DNA of 64,000 bases from Deinococcus ruber (GCF_014648095.1 NZ_BMQL01000023.1:1-64000), one strand, 5' to 3'. Positions 35,819 to 45,863 are shown, numbered from the stretch's first letter. Notes: a model not told the origin generated them from the letters alone. Numbers and translations are program-made.

Positions 35819-36622
35819 TCACTCGCCGACCCGCGCCAAATCGATGAAGGCGCGTTCGACACCGTTGCTGCCCCCGTACCCGCCGCAGGGGCCGCCCTCG
35901 GCCTGAAAGTCCAGCGTGCCCTGGAAGCGCTCCGCCCCGCTGCCGCCGTTCAGCACCAGCGGCGTGCGCGTCCCGCCTGGGCCGAGTTCGGCGGCGGCGA
36001 CCCTGTAGTGGCCCACGGGCAGGTCGTAGACGAAGCCGTCGTAGAAGTTCACCTTGCGTACGAGGGGTTTGCCCGCGCTGCCGTCGATCAGCGGGCCGTC
36101 GGGCGTCAGGGTCAGTTCGACCACCGAGTCGCGCGTCATGGGCGAGGTACCGTCCCACGAGCCGTTCATCAGGCGCACCTCGGCCCCGAAATAAGCGTTG
36201 TCGTGGCTCTGGCCCTGCATCTCGCCCGTGAGCTGCCAGCGGAAGTTGCGGACCGCCCCGGCGCGTGCCGAGAATGCATCGTCGCCGTCCTCCTTCTCGG
36301 CAGCGAGGGGCACGCAAAACGTCTGGCCCGCGTACTTCACCCGTTGCCACGCGTAGACGTTGTAGGGCTGGTCGGGCAGAGTGGGTGAAACGTACTGACC
36401 CTTGGCGTCGGTGTGCAGTTGCAGCACGCCGTTCGAGACGCCGGGGGCGACCCAGCCCTGGGCCACGCTGGGCATGATCCAGACGAGCGCACCCTTTAGG
36501 GGGTGGCCGTGCGAGTCAAGCGCCACGCCGCGCACGGTGCCGGGTTGAGCCGCACCAGCACCGTAGGCGGCAGAGAGCAGGCCAAGGGCCAGAGGGGCGA
36601 GGAGGGAAAGGGATTTTCGCAT
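35819..36622 (-). CDS. Exported carboxypeptidase-regulatory-like domain protein, paralogue B
   Basis: A 267-residue protein with a cleavable signal peptide (LAPLALGLLSAAYGAGAA) and no lipobox Cys. The mature part opens VRGVALDSHGHPLKGALVWIMPS and shares nearly every feature with paralogue A: the AWQ.V.Y.GQTFCV.LAA stretch, DNAYFGAEVRLMNGSW and the terminal GGPCGGYGGSNGVERAFIDLA. The ATG at 36622 is preceded by AAGGAG at 6 nt. It is the first gene of the three-gene leftward unit. Tandem duplication followed by a change in the export signal is the simplest history. The function is unknown. Confidence 0.8.
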   Translation of the reverse strand: MRKSLSLLAPLALGLLSAAYGAGAAQPGTVRGVALDSHGHPLKGALVWIMPSVAQGWVAPGVSNGVLQLHTDAKGQYVSPTLPDQPYNVYAWQRVKYAGQTFCVPLAAEKEDGDDAFSARAGAVRNFRWQLTGEMQGQSHDNAYFGAEVRLMNGSWDGTSPMTRDSVVELTLTPDGPLIDGSAGKPLVRKVNFYDGFVYDLPVGHYRVAAAELGPGGTRTPLVLNGGSGAERFQGTLDFQAEGGPCGGYGGSNGVERAFIDLARVGE

Positions 36623-37019
36623 GGTCGTCTCCTTGGAGGCCACAGGGGCGGCCCCGAACTGGCCGTACCGTAGCCGGGCTGCCGTGACTGAGCCCTGACT
36701 GTCAGACCGGGGCAGGTCACACAGGTGAGAGGCCGCCCCGCGTCCATCTGTTGGCAGGCAATGTCCACACCGCCAGCAGCGCGGTGGCGCGGCGCTGGAT
36801 TGGGGTGACACGCCCGGATTCGAGATGAAGTCGGGTCGGACGTGTCTCACGGCTTTCTGTGGTGCTGGGCGACTGCGCGATGTCTTGCTCGCGTGGTTTT
36901 GTTGGGCCGATCTGTGACTGCTGGCAGGGGTGTGCATCTATTTTGAGTTGATTTAACTATTTACTCACTATTTTCTTATAAGATTGTTATATTGAGAACG
37001 ATTGCAGAGGGGGTCACGT
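36623..37019. other. Divergent promoter region between paralogue B and the LOV gene
   Basis: About 400 bp. The part near the LOV gene (36935-37000) is strikingly AT-rich for this window and holds a TATATT at 36988-36993, a possible -10 for the LOV transcript. The rest has no supported frame. A frame open upstream of paralogue B reads through this region on the minus strand but has no coding features. Confidence 0.45.
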
Positions 37020-37391
37020 ATGAGCAACAGCACGCCAACGGTGGATGTGGCCCTGCTCTCTGCTGGCTTCCACGCCAGCATCCTCAGCACCGTCGTGGTC
37101 GACGCACGCACGGAAGATCATCCGCTGATCTACGTCAATCCGGCCTTCGAGCAGCTGACCGGCTACGCTGCTGCTGACGTTCTGGGGCGGAATTGCCGCT
37201 TTTTACAGGGCGACCGAAACCAGCAGGACCAGACCCAACGCCGCAACCTGCGAGAGGCCATCGCGGCAGAGCAGCCTGTGACCGTCGTTCTGCGCAATCA
37301 CCGCAGGGACGGCACGCCGTTCCTGTGCGAACTGACCCTCCGTTTTGTGCAGGACGCCAGCGGAACGCTCACGCACATCCTGGGCTTCTAG
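37020..37391 (+). CDS. LOV (flavin-binding PAS) blue-light sensor domain, ends at amber codon
   Basis: A 123-residue LOV domain. The flavin-adduct motif GRNCRFLQG with the reactive Cys is intact. So are the usual LOV features IYVNPAFEQLTGYAAADVLGRNCRFLQG (located about residues 36-63), the NHRRDGTPFLCEL strand and the last strand THILGF. Translation stops at TAG (37389-37391). The same frame then continues without a gap with QDVTARKQ, the normal PAS exit sequence, into the downstream PAS/HD-GYP protein. In comparable PAS/LOV proteins the residue at this place is usually Gln or Val, so CAG to TAG is a likely single change. GAGGGGG precedes the ATG at 37020. It may function as a short LOV protein or be half of a broken gene. 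Confidence 0.85.
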   Translation: MSNSTPTVDVALLSAGFHASILSTVVVDARTEDHPLIYVNPAFEQLTGYAAADVLGRNCRFLQGDRNQQDQTQRRNLREAIAAEQPVTVVLRNHRRDGTPFLCELTLRFVQDASGTLTHILGF

Positions 37392-37397
37392 CAGGAC

Positions 37398-39977
37398 GTG
37401 ACCGCCCGTAAGCAGCTCCAGGCCACCGTTCACCGCATCTCGGATCCGCTGTTGTCCTTCGATCTGACGTGGAATGTGACGTACCTCAACGCCGCCGCCG
37501 CTGCGGGTGCTGGCCTCCCTCAACCCGAGCTGGTGGGCCAGTCCATCTTCACGACTCACCCGGAGGTCGCCCGTTCTCCCGTGCTGCTCGCTGCCCAGCA
37601 GGCGGCAGATACTGGCACCCAGCAGCGTTTCAGCGCGTACTCCAGCGCCCTGGGCAAGAAACTGGAAGGCACCGCGTATCCCGCAGACGACGGCGTCACC
37701 GTTCTGCTGCGCGACATCACCGCAGAACACCGAGCGGCCATCGATCTGCACGCGACGCAGGAACGCTTCGCCAAGATTTTCGAAGCCAGTCCGCTGCCCA
37801 TGTTGATCACCCGCCTCAGCGACGGGCGGTACATCGACGCCAATCCCGCGTTCCTGCAGCTGACCGGCTCCCAGACCGCCGACCTCACCCTGCCGCAGCT
37901 GTATGCGGACCCAGACGACCGGGCAGCGGTGCTGCACATGATCCGCGAACGCCGTCCCGTCCTCGACCATCCCGTCCGTTACCGGACCAGGTCGGGTGCC
38001 ATTGGCGAGGCCAGCGTCTCGGTGGTGCTGGTCAACGTCGCCGGTGACATCTGCCTCGTCGAGCTGATACGGGACGTGAACAACGAGCGCCAGGCCCAGC
38101 AGCGCCTTCAGGCAAGCGAGCAGGCGGCGCGGCAGCTGGCCGCAGAGCTGCAGCGCACCTTGGACCTCTCGATCGATTTGATCGCCACGTTCGATGCCGA
38201 GCGCCGCTTCGTGAGTGTCAGCGCCGCTGCCGAACGCCTGCTCGGCTACCGTCCCGAAGACCTGATCGGCCGCCCCTACTTCGAGTACGTGCATCCAGAC
38301 GACCGGCAGCGGTCGGACGACGTGCCGCCCGCCACGGTATTGACGACCTTCCAGAACCGCTATAACCGCTATATCCGCAGGGATGGAGGCGTGATCTGGC
38401 TGGAGTGGACGGCGGCGCGCCAGCCAAACGGACTGACCTACGCGGTCGCGCGTGACATCACCGAGCGCCGCACCGCCACCGCAGATCAGGCGTTCCTAGC
38501 GGCCATCATCCATTCCAGTCCCAACGCCATCATCGGCCTCACGCTGGACGGCAAGGTGCGCTCATGGAACAGAGGGGCCGAACAGCTCTACGGCTATTCC
38601 GCCGCCGAAATGCTGGGCCATGCGATCACCAAAATCGTCCCGGACGAACTGCTGGTCGACGAAGCACACTTCCTGGCCCGCGCTGCCCGTGGTGAGCGCC
38701 TCCCCAGCACCGAAACCATCCGCGTGTCACGGACCGGACACCGGATTCCGGTGCAGCTCAGTCTGGCTCCGATCATCGACAGTGCCGGTGCGGTGGTGGG
38801 AATGTCCAAGATCACGCAGGACATCTCTGATCGCCGGGAAGCAGAGCGGCAAGTTCACCTGCTGAACACCACGCTCCAGCGGAAACTCAGCCACCTGAGC
38901 GGGCTGCGTGAGATTGACGTGTCCATCGCCTCCAACCTGGATCTGAGCGTCACCCTCGGCGTCGTGCTCGATCAGGTGCTGGCTCAGGTCGGGGTGGACG
39001 CCGCGACCGCGTCCCTCCTCGACCCGCACACCCTGACCCTGTCCTTTACCGCGACCCGTGGTGTGACGAAGGCCGCGCTGCTCGGCACTACCGTCCCGCT
39101 GGGGCAAGGCGTGGCTGGCCGGGTGGCGCTAACCCGGCAGCCAGAGATCGTGAATGAACTGCCCACGAATCCCAGCTCCGCACTGGGACAGGCGCTGGTG
39201 AATCAAGAAGGCTTTACGTCCTTCGCTGCGGTGCCGATGGTCGCCAAAGGCAAAGTGTTGGGTGTCCTCGGGGTGTTCCGCAGACAGTCCTTCGACGCAT
39301 CCTCCGACTGGCTGGAGACGTTGCAGACCCTGGCGGGACAGGCAGCCATCGCCATCGACAGTGCCCAGCTGTTTCTCGAACTTCAGCGCACCAATCTGGA
39401 ACTGGGGCTGGCGTATCAGGACACCATCGAGGGCTGGGCGCGGGCGCTCGATCTGCGCGATAAGGAGACTGAAGGCCACTCCCGGCGAGTCACGGAGATG
39501 GCCGTTGGGCTGTGCCGAGCGCTGGGCGTTCGTGATGCCGAGCTGGTGCATATCCGGCGGGGAGCGCTGCTGCACGATATCGGCAAGATGGGAATCTCGG
39601 ACGCGATTCTGCTGAAACCCGGGCCGCTGACGGCAGCGGAATGGGTGGAGATGCGGCGACACCCGGGCTACGCGGTGGAGTTGCTGGCACCGATCAAGTT
39701 TCTCAGGCCCGCGCTGGAGATCCCGCAGCACCACCACGAGAAGTGGGATGGCAGCGGGTATCCGCAGGGGCTGCGGGGCGCAGCGATTCCACTGGCAGCG
39801 CGGGCATTTGCGGTGGTGGACGTGTATGACGCGCTGACGAACGACCGCCCGTACCGAGCCGCCTGGACACGGGAACGTGCCCTGGCCCACCTACAGGAAC
39901 AGGCTGGCAGTCACTTCGATCCGGCGGTGGTGCAGACCTTTCTCGCCCTCGAAGGCGATGCACCGACTGCGTCTTGA
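37398..39977 (+). CDS. Multi-PAS/GAF HD-GYP phosphodiesterase (separated from its LOV domain)
   Basis: An 859-residue protein starting, if translated separately, at the GTG at 37398. It has four PAS domains (about residues 5-110, 115-225, 250-355, 365-480), a GAF domain (about 500-660, LGQGVAGRVALTRQPEIVNEL) and a complete HD-GYP domain with LLHDIGKMGISD (HD near residue 726) and HHHEKWDGSGYPQGLRG. It should hydrolyse cyclic-di-GMP. It is in the same frame as the LOV domain and is parted from it by a single TAG codon two codons before this GTG. Only a weak AGCAGGA precedes the GTG, very close, so independent initiation would be poor. Most likely the ancestral gene was one LOV-PAS4-GAF-HD-GYP photoreceptor. 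Confidence 0.82.
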   Translation: MTARKQLQATVHRISDPLLSFDLTWNVTYLNAAAAAGAGLPQPELVGQSIFTTHPEVARSPVLLAAQQAADTGTQQRFSAYSSALGKKLEGTAYPADDGVTVLLRDITAEHRAAIDLHATQERFAKIFEASPLPMLITRLSDGRYIDANPAFLQLTGSQTADLTLPQLYADPDDRAAVLHMIRERRPVLDHPVRYRTRSGAIGEASVSVVLVNVAGDICLVELIRDVNNERQAQQRLQASEQAARQLAAELQRTLDLSIDLIATFDAERRFVSVSAAAERLLGYRPEDLIGRPYFEYVHPDDRQRSDDVPPATVLTTFQNRYNRYIRRDGGVIWLEWTAARQPNGLTYAVARDITERRTATADQAFLAAIIHSSPNAIIGLTLDGKVRSWNRGAEQLYGYSAAEMLGHAITKIVPDELLVDEAHFLARAARGERLPSTETIRVSRTGHRIPVQLSLAPIIDSAGAVVGMSKITQDISDRREAERQVHLLNTTLQRKLSHLSGLREIDVSIASNLDLSVTLGVVLDQVLAQVGVDAATASLLDPHTLTLSFTATRGVTKAALLGTTVPLGQGVAGRVALTRQPEIVNELPTNPSSALGQALVNQEGFTSFAAVPMVAKGKVLGVLGVFRRQSFDASSDWLETLQTLAGQAAIAIDSAQLFLELQRTNLELGLAYQDTIEGWARALDLRDKETEGHSRRVTEMAVGLCRALGVRDAELVHIRRGALLHDIGKMGISDAILLKPGPLTAAEWVEMRRHPGYAVELLAPIKFLRPALEIPQHHHEKWDGSGYPQGLRGAAIPLAARAFAVVDVYDALTNDRPYRAAWTRERALAHLQEQAGSHFDPAVVQTFLALEGDAPTAS

Positions 39978-40305
39978 CGCAGCCGAGCGTCACGGCCTCC
40001 TTTCTGCCAGCGTCGGAGCCGTCCTCCGCGCGGAATTTCACTCAGCAGCGCCACCCCCTCCCCAAAGGGGCTAGACGCTTCCAGCTGGTCTTCCTGTCCT
40101 GATTTGCATAAGGATACCCCCTTCACCTCTCATACCGGGGGGGGGAGGGGAGAATCTATAATTACTGGAATCTGCTGAAGTAAGCGGAAATTCCTGTCCC
40201 CAACGCTCTGCTCTCCCGACGTGAATACCTGTCGGTCAAGCTTCCTGCCTTCCGACGTGGTGCGGGGGCGGAACGGTTCTTCCTTTCAGCAGTCGAGGTG
40301 GTTCT
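39978..40305. promoter_or_regulatory. Promoter region of the paoABC-type operon with a G9 tract
   Basis: A perfect TATAAT lies at 40157-40162, 144 bp upstream of the first gene. A run of nine G (40137-40145) falls where the -35/spacer of this promoter would be; no TTGACA is present at the right distance. Slippage in the G-run could change promoter spacing. No gene is seen in the region. Confidence 0.5.
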
Positions 40306-40908
40306 ATGAGTACCAGGCAAACACGTTCACCCGATCTTTCTCCTGCCGCGCTGAACAACTCGGATGCAGCGTCGCTGGTCAACGTCGCCCTGAGCGTCAA
40401 TGGGCAGAAGCATGAGCTGAAGCTCGACCCCCGCGTGACGCTGCTTGATGCCCTGCGCGAGCATCTGGAGCTGACCGGCAGCAAGAAAGGCTGCGATCAC
40501 GGCCAGTGCGGCGCATGCACGGTGCTGGTGAACGGCAGCCGCATCAACTCGTGCCTGACGCTGGCGGTGATGCACGGCGGAGACGAGATCACGACCATCG
40601 AGGGTCTCGGCACGCCAGACGACCTGGGCGCGCTGCAGGCGGCCTTCGTGCAGCACGACGGCTACCAGTGCGGCTACTGCACGTCCGGGCAGATCATGTC
40701 GGCAGTGGCGGTGCTGGACGAAATCGGGCGCGGCATTCCCAGCCACGTGACCGCCGATTTGAACGAGGTGGCCTACTCCGACGACGAGGTGCGCGAGCGC
40801 ATGAGCGGGAACATCTGCCGCTGCGCCGCGTACCCGAACATCGTGGCGGCCATCCGGGACGTGCACGAGCAGAGCACACAGCCTTCCGGTGCCGGGGCAG
40901 CGCAGTGA
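40306..40908 (+). CDS. paoA: Aldehyde oxidoreductase [2Fe-2S] subunit, PaoA/YagT type
   Basis: Iron-sulfur subunit of a periplasmic- or cytoplasmic-type molybdenum aldehyde oxidoreductase. The 200-residue product has both [2Fe-2S] clusters of the xanthine oxidase family: the plant-ferredoxin-like site with Cys63, Cys68, Cys71 and Cys83 ([16 protein letters not shown]) and the helical site with Cys122, Cys125, Cys171 and Cys173 ([10 protein letters not shown] and GNICRCAAY). E. coli PaoA has a Tat signal; here the N-terminus ([13 protein letters not shown]) has no twin-Arg signal followed by a hydrophobic stretch, so the enzyme should stay in the cytoplasm. Its stop overlaps the GTG of the next gene by 4 bp. 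Confidence 0.92.
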   Translation: MSTRQTRSPDLSPAALNNSDAASLVNVALSVNGQKHELKLDPRVTLLDALREHLELTGSKKGCDHGQCGACTVLVNGSRINSCLTLAVMHGGDEITTIEGLGTPDDLGALQAAFVQHDGYQCGYCTSGQIMSAVAVLDEIGRGIPSHVTADLNEVAYSDDEVRERMSGNICRCAAYPNIVAAIRDVHEQSTQPSGAGAAQ

Positions 40909-41873
40909 GGGCGTTTACGTACGAGCGCGTCAGCACGCCGCAGGAAGCGGCCGAGGCGGCGGCCCGCACGCCAGGAGCCAAATTCATCGCGGGGGGCACC
41001 AACCTGCTCGACCTGATGAAGCTGGAGATCGAGCATCCTGCCCACCTGATCGACGTGAACCAGATCGGGCTGGACACCACCGAGCCCACGCCGGACGGTG
41101 GACTGAGGATCGGGGCGCTGGTGCGGAACACCGATCTCGCCGCCGATCTGCGGGTACGCCGCGACTACGGGGTGCTGAGCCGCGCCCTGCTGGCGGGAGC
41201 GTCCGGGCAGCTCCGCAACAAGGCCACCACCGGCGGCAACCTGCTTCAGCGCAGCCGCTGTCCGTACTTCTACGACACCAATCTCCCCTGCAACAAGCGC
41301 GAGCCGGGCACGGGCTGCGGAGCGCTGGAAGGCTTCAGCCGCAATCTGGCCGTCATCGGGGTGAGCGACGCGTGCATCTCGCAGCACCCGTCGGATATGG
41401 CGGTGGCGCTGCGGGTGCTGGACGCGGTGGTGGAGACGGTTCAGGTGGACGGCACCACACGCCGCCTGCCCATCGCGGAGTTTTATCGCCTGCCCGGAAC
41501 TACGCCGCACATCGAGAACGCGCTGGAGCCGGGCGAACTGATCACGGCGGTGACGCTGCCCAGACCGCTCGGCGGTGTTCATCTGTACCGCAAGGTGCGC
41601 GACCGCGCTTCCTACGCGTTTGCCGAGGTGTCGCTGGCCGCCGTTCTGACCGAGAACCGGGCGTATCTGGCGTTCGGTGGCGTGGCCCCACTGCCCTGGC
41701 GAAACGAGGCCGCTGAAGAAACGGGCGGCAGCGCCGAGGCCATGTTCGAGACCATCTTCGCCGGAGCCACGCCCACCACCCAGAATGCCTTCAAGCTGCC
41801 GCTGGCCCGACGCCTGCTGGCAGCCGCACTGGAGCAGCGCCCCGGAGACGACAGCGCTGAGGGAGCCGCATGA
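40905..41873 (+). CDS. paoB: Aldehyde oxidoreductase FAD subunit, PaoB/YagS type
   Basis: FAD-binding subunit of 322 residues, passing electrons from the Fe-S subunit to the acceptor. The FAD pyrophosphate motif [15 protein letters not shown] lies at about residues 25-39 and ATTGGNLLQ at about 107-115. Between these and the C-terminal domain an insertion contains Cys119, Cys129, Cys138 and Cys157 ([31 protein letters not shown]). This pattern matches the additional [4Fe-4S] cluster of E. coli PaoB, not the simple CoxM type. The start is the GTG at 40905, which overlaps the paoA stop; the next gene overlaps its stop by 4 bp, so the three are translationally coupled. Confidence 0.9.
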   Translation: MRAFTYERVSTPQEAAEAAARTPGAKFIAGGTNLLDLMKLEIEHPAHLIDVNQIGLDTTEPTPDGGLRIGALVRNTDLAADLRVRRDYGVLSRALLAGASGQLRNKATTGGNLLQRSRCPYFYDTNLPCNKREPGTGCGALEGFSRNLAVIGVSDACISQHPSDMAVALRVLDAVVETVQVDGTTRRLPIAEFYRLPGTTPHIENALEPGELITAVTLPRPLGGVHLYRKVRDRASYAFAEVSLAAVLTENRAYLAFGGVAPLPWRNEAAEETGGSAEAMFETIFAGATPTTQNAFKLPLARRLLAAALEQRPGDDSAEGAA

Positions 41874-44128
41874 AGTTCAGCAAACCGGCAGGCATCAACC
41901 CCATCGATAACCAGAAGGTCGTGACGAGGCCGCATGTCCGCCTTGACGGGCCGCTGAAGGTGAGCGGCAAGGCCACGTATGCCTACGAGTACCGGGGGGA
42001 GGAACAGGCCGCCTACGGCTACGTCCTCAGTGCGGGCATCGCGAAAGGAACGATTGAGAGCATGGATCTCAGCCGCGCAGAGGCCGCCCCCGGCGTGCTG
42101 CTCGTTCTGACACATGAGAACATGCCGGAGCAGGGCAAGTCGGAAACCCCCGTGCCGCAGCAGCAGAAGGCTTCACCGCAGCTCAGCGGGCCGGACGTCA
42201 GCTTCTACCACCAGGCCATCGCCTTCGTGGTGGCGAAGAGCTTCGAGCAGGCCCGTGCCGCCGCCAACATGATCGAGGTGAAGTACACGCCGGCAAAAGG
42301 CCACTACGAGCTGGACAAACAGCTGAAGGCTGCGAAGCCCGACGAGGACTCTGAAGACAGCGTGGTGGGCGACTTCGAGCAGGCGTTCAGGGCCGCCCCG
42401 GTCAAGGTCGACCTGACGTTCAGCACGCCCGATCAGTCGCAGTCTCCGATGGAGCCGCAGGCCAGCCTGGCGAGCTGGGACGGCGATCAGCTCACGGTGT
42501 ATACCTCGCATCAGGTGGTGCACTGGGTCCAGGCGGGCCTGGCCGCCACGCTGAAGATCCCGAAAAAGAACGTCCGTATCCTCAGCCCCTTCGTGGGCGG
42601 GGGGTTCGGCTCCAAGCTGCTGTTTTTCGCCGATATCGTGCTGGCGTCTGTCGCTTCGCGCCTGCTCGGTCAGCCCGTCAAGACTGCGCTGACCCGCCCG
42701 CAGTACTACAACGCCACCAGCCACCGACCCGCCACCATCCAGCGGGTACGGCTGGCGGCAGACAGGAACGGCCAACTGCTCGCCGTCGGGCATGACACCT
42801 GGTCGGGCAACCTGCCGGGCGGTGAGGGCGAGCCAGCCGCCGACCAGACCAAGCTGCTGTACGCTGGAGAGCACCGGCTGATCCGCACCCGCAAGACCGA
42901 GCTGGATCTGCCGCCGGGGGCCAGCATGCGTGCGCCTGGCGAGGCGGTCGGCCTGCTGGCGCTGGAAGGCGCGATGGATGAACTGGCCGAGGCCCTGGAT
43001 CTCGATCCGGTGAAACTCCGCATCATCAACGACGTGCAGCACGACCCCGAGAAGGGACCGCAGCGCCCGTTTTCCTCACGCCGCCTGGTGGATACGCTGT
43101 ACGTCGGGGCGGACCGGTTCGGCTGGGACAAGCGTCAGAAGCAGCCCGGGCAGGTGCGGGAGGGCGAGTGGCTGATCGGGATGGGCATGGCCTCGGCCTT
43201 CCGCGCCAACATGGTGCAGCCGTCGGGCGCGAAGGTGATTCTTCAGCCGGACGGCACGCTGGCAGTCGAAACCCAGATGACCGACATCGGCACCGGCAGC
43301 TACACGATTCTGGGGCAGGTGGCCGCCGAAATGCTGGGCCTGCCCCTCGAACAGGTAACGGTGCGCCTGGGTGACTCCGATTATCCACAGGCCGCCGGGT
43401 CGGGCGGATCGTTCGGAGCCAACAGCTCGGCCTCGGGCGTGTATGCCGCCTGCACGGCGCTCCGCAACTCCATCTCGCAGCGGCTGGGGTTTGCCGTCGC
43501 CAGCACCACCTTCGAGGACGGCGCCGTGAAGTGCGGAGATCAGCAGGTGCCGCTGACCGAGGTGGCGGGGAACGACGGCCTGAGCGCCGAGGACACCATG
43601 ACCTGGGGCGACCTGACGGAGCAGTACGCGCAGGCCAGCTTCGGAGCGCACTTCGCGGAAGTGGCGGTCAACAGCGTGACTGGCGAGACGCGGGTGCGGC
43701 GCATGCTGAGCGTGGTCGCCATCGGGCGGGTGATGAACCCGGTCACTGCCCGCAGTCAGTGCCTGGGCGGCATCACGATGGGCATCGGGTCCGCGCTGAT
43801 GGAGCGGCTTGAAGTGGATCCCCGCTACGGCCTGTTCATCAATCACGATCTGGCCGAGTATCAGGTGCCGGTTCACGCCGATATTCCCGACCTGGACGTG
43901 GTGTTTCTGGAAGACCTGGACGACAAGTCTTCTCCGATCAAGGCCAAGGGCATGGGCGAACTGGGCATCTGCGGAGTGGGGGCGGCCGTGGCAAACGCCA
44001 TGTACAACGCCACCGGCGTGCGCCTGCGCGACTTCCCACTGACCCTGGACAAAGTGCTGATGGGCTGGGCCGATCAGGAACAGCGCCGGGGGAAGAAGGG
44101 CGCGAAGGAGGAAGTCAGTACCGCCTGA
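41870..44128 (+). CDS. paoC: Aldehyde oxidoreductase molybdenum-binding subunit, PaoC/YagR type
   Basis: Catalytic subunit of 752 residues that oxidises aldehydes to carboxylic acids with a molybdenum cytosine dinucleotide-type cofactor. Recognisable stretches: [102 protein letters not shown] and the base-catalyst loop [12 protein letters not shown] with Glu697. The ATG overlaps the paoB stop (ATGA). The dedicated cofactor-insertion chaperone PaoD/XdhC, which normally belongs with this enzyme, is not encoded in the window. The true substrate range cannot be read from the sequence. Confidence 0.92.
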   Translation: MKFSKPAGINPIDNQKVVTRPHVRLDGPLKVSGKATYAYEYRGEEQAAYGYVLSAGIAKGTIESMDLSRAEAAPGVLLVLTHENMPEQGKSETPVPQQQKASPQLSGPDVSFYHQAIAFVVAKSFEQARAAANMIEVKYTPAKGHYELDKQLKAAKPDEDSEDSVVGDFEQAFRAAPVKVDLTFSTPDQSQSPMEPQASLASWDGDQLTVYTSHQVVHWVQAGLAATLKIPKKNVRILSPFVGGGFGSKLLFFADIVLASVASRLLGQPVKTALTRPQYYNATSHRPATIQRVRLAADRNGQLLAVGHDTWSGNLPGGEGEPAADQTKLLYAGEHRLIRTRKTELDLPPGASMRAPGEAVGLLALEGAMDELAEALDLDPVKLRIINDVQHDPEKGPQRPFSSRRLVDTLYVGADRFGWDKRQKQPGQVREGEWLIGMGMASAFRANMVQPSGAKVILQPDGTLAVETQMTDIGTGSYTILGQVAAEMLGLPLEQVTVRLGDSDYPQAAGSGGSFGANSSASGVYAACTALRNSISQRLGFAVASTTFEDGAVKCGDQQVPLTEVAGNDGLSAEDTMTWGDLTEQYAQASFGAHFAEVAVNSVTGETRVRRMLSVVAIGRVMNPVTARSQCLGGITMGIGSALMERLEVDPRYGLFINHDLAEYQVPVHADIPDLDVVFLEDLDDKSSPIKAKGMGELGICGVGAAVANAMYNATGVRLRDFPLTLDKVLMGWADQEQRRGKKGAKEEVSTA

Positions 44129-44203
44129 GAGCAGGCCTGGTCTGCGAGAAAAGAGGGGACAGAAACCCATCTCTGCCGTCTTGCTGCGGCTGGAAGGCTG
44201 GAA

Positions 44204-44247
44204 CGTCCAAGGTGGTCTGATGGGTGCTGATCAGCCCGCCTTGGACG
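44204..44247. terminator. Bidirectional hairpin between paoC and the amidase gene
   Basis: CGTCCAAGG (44204-44212) pairs with CCTTGGACG (44239-44247), and the loop itself holds a CTGATCAG palindrome flanked by GGG/CCC. It lies between convergent genes and probably ends both transcripts, though there is no T-run. Confidence 0.5.
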
Positions 44248-44320
44248 CTTCGTGCCGCCAGACGCGGCCACGACACTCCGAGCCGCAGCCGATGTTGCTC
44301 CGTATCAGACGCTGCTCGCG

Positions 44321-45667
44321 TCAGCTTCCAATCGCTGGCCGGGCCTTTTGCAGTGCAAATGCCGTCTCCATCGCCGATCCGAGACCCAGACACAGGGCGT
44401 CGGTATGGGGTCTGGTCACGATCTGAAGGCCGACTGGGAGCCCACCCTCGCCGAATCCGGCATTGACCGAAAGGGCTGGCAGCCCCGTCAGGTTATGCGG
44501 CGACGAGCGCGTTCCCTCCACGGCCCCGTCGCCTCCCGTGAACGCCGGGTCTTCTTTCGGTGCCACCCAGGCGACGGCGGGCGAGATCAGGGCATCGACC
44601 GAACGAAACGCCTCCAGGAACTGGCGGGTCAACCAGCGTCGGAACTGCTGCGCCCGGACGTGGGTGACGGCAGGAACGGCGAAGCCCATCTCGATCTGCT
44701 GCCGGGTGATGTCCGCGTACTCGTCGGCGCGGCTCCCGATCCACTGAGCATGAATCGCCGCCGCCTCCGGGAGGAGAACTGCCAGGAGCGCGGCGTCAAC
44801 CTGCTCCAGCCCTGGAACCTCGGTGCTCACGACCTCTGCTCCAGCGGCCCGCAGGGTGTCACAGGCAGCGTCGAAAACAGCCGTCACCTCCGGCTGCATG
44901 CCTGGCCCGCTGCGCTGGATGATCCCGAAGCGTTTGCCGTTCAGCGACACCTCCTGCTGGAACGGCTGGCCGGTCATGGCGCCGAGCAGCAGGGCGGCGT
45001 CGGCGCTGCTGCGTGCCAGTGGCCCGGCGTGATCGAGCGACCACGAGAGGGGAAACACGCCCTGTACGTCCACCAGCCCATACGTCGGTTTCAGACCCGC
45101 CAAGCCGCAGTAACTGGCTGGAATCCGGATCGAACCCCCGGTATCGGTGCCCACCGCCGCGAAGCACAGGCCCGCCGCCACGGCGGCCGCCGACCCACCG
45201 CTCGACGCGCCGGAGGTCCGTGCCGGGTCCCAGGGATTGTTCGACTGGCCGTAGTCAGGGTGCGGAACGCCCATGGCGAACTCCGAGCAGTTGGTCTTGC
45301 CCAGACTGACGGCCCCCGCCGCGTTCAGATGCCGCACGATGACCGCGTCGCGCTGCGGAATGTGACCGTGCAGAATGCGGGACGCGCAGGTGGTGCGAAT
45401 GCCGGCCGTATCGATCAGGTCCTTGAGCGCAATGGGCACGCCGTGCAGCGGACCTCGGTCATGTCCAGCCCGCAGTTCCTGTTCGGCCAGCGCCGCCTGC
45501 CGGAGCGCTTGTTCCGCCGTGACGGTAATAAAGGCATTCAGCGCCGGGTCCAGCGCCTCGATCCGCTCCAGGCAGCGCCGGGTCACTTCGACCGGGGAGA
45601 GCTGCCCGGAACGGTACAGCGCCCCGAGTTGAGCGACCCCGACAAAGAGCAGGTCTGCGTCATTCAT
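44321..45667 (-). CDS. Amidase signature family hydrolase (AtzF/GatA-like)
   Basis: A 448-residue amidase that hydrolyses an amide bond to acid and ammonia or amine. The Ser-cisSer-Lys triad is present: Lys82 in GVPIALKDL, Ser155 in [15 protein letters not shown] and nucleophile Ser179 in [13 protein letters not shown]. The ATG at 45667 overlaps the stop of the small upstream gene by 8 bp, so the two are coupled. With an AtzG-like partner it resembles the AtzE/AtzG-type pair (AtzE is an amidase that needs a small GatC-like partner) rather than a true Glu-tRNA amidotransferase, because no GatB is present. The substrate is unknown. A full amidase-signature region and normal length support a functional enzyme. 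Confidence 0.88.
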   Translation of the reverse strand: MNDADLLFVGVAQLGALYRSGQLSPVEVTRRCLERIEALDPALNAFITVTAEQALRQAALAEQELRAGHDRGPLHGVPIALKDLIDTAGIRTTCASRILHGHIPQRDAVIVRHLNAAGAVSLGKTNCSEFAMGVPHPDYGQSNNPWDPARTSGASSGGSAAAVAAGLCFAAVGTDTGGSIRIPASYCGLAGLKPTYGLVDVQGVFPLSWSLDHAGPLARSSADAALLLGAMTGQPFQQEVSLNGKRFGIIQRSGPGMQPEVTAVFDAACDTLRAAGAEVVSTEVPGLEQVDAALLAVLLPEAAAIHAQWIGSRADEYADITRQQIEMGFAVPAVTHVRAQQFRRWLTRQFLEAFRSVDALISPAVAWVAPKEDPAFTGGDGAVEGTRSSPHNLTGLPALSVNAGFGEGGLPVGLQIVTRPHTDALCLGLGSAMETAFALQKARPAIGS

Positions 45668-45857
45668 CCGGCGTCTCTGGCCAGGGCATGCCCAGCGGGC
45701 TGAGAACGCCAAGTTGCAGCGCGGCGATCCTGGCGTCTCCCTGAAAGATCGGCAGCAGACTCGGCAGGAGATCTGCCGTGCGCCCGGTCGAGAGATCCAG
45801 GCCCGCCAGGGAAGCCATCTGCTGGACGACGGCTGCTGTCAAAAGTCGCTCGGTCAC
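45660..45857 (-). CDS. Small AtzG/DUF4089-like amidase partner
   Basis: A 65-residue protein starting at the GTG at 45857 (VTERLLTAAVVQQMASLAGLDL...). It has the GatC/AtzG-like pattern of a helical N-terminus, a short LLPSLLPIFQ helix and an acidic proline-rich C-terminal tail ([13 protein letters not shown]), and it directly precedes and overlaps an amidase. Such small proteins wrap around the amidase and stabilise it. The GTG start is supported by a TATACT -10 box ending 6 nt upstream. Without a search the family assignment stays moderately certain. Confidence 0.7.
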   Translation of the reverse strand: MTERLLTAAVVQQMASLAGLDLSTGRTADLLPSLLPIFQGDARIAALQLGVLSPLGMPWPETPDE

Positions 45858-45863
45858 ACCCTC

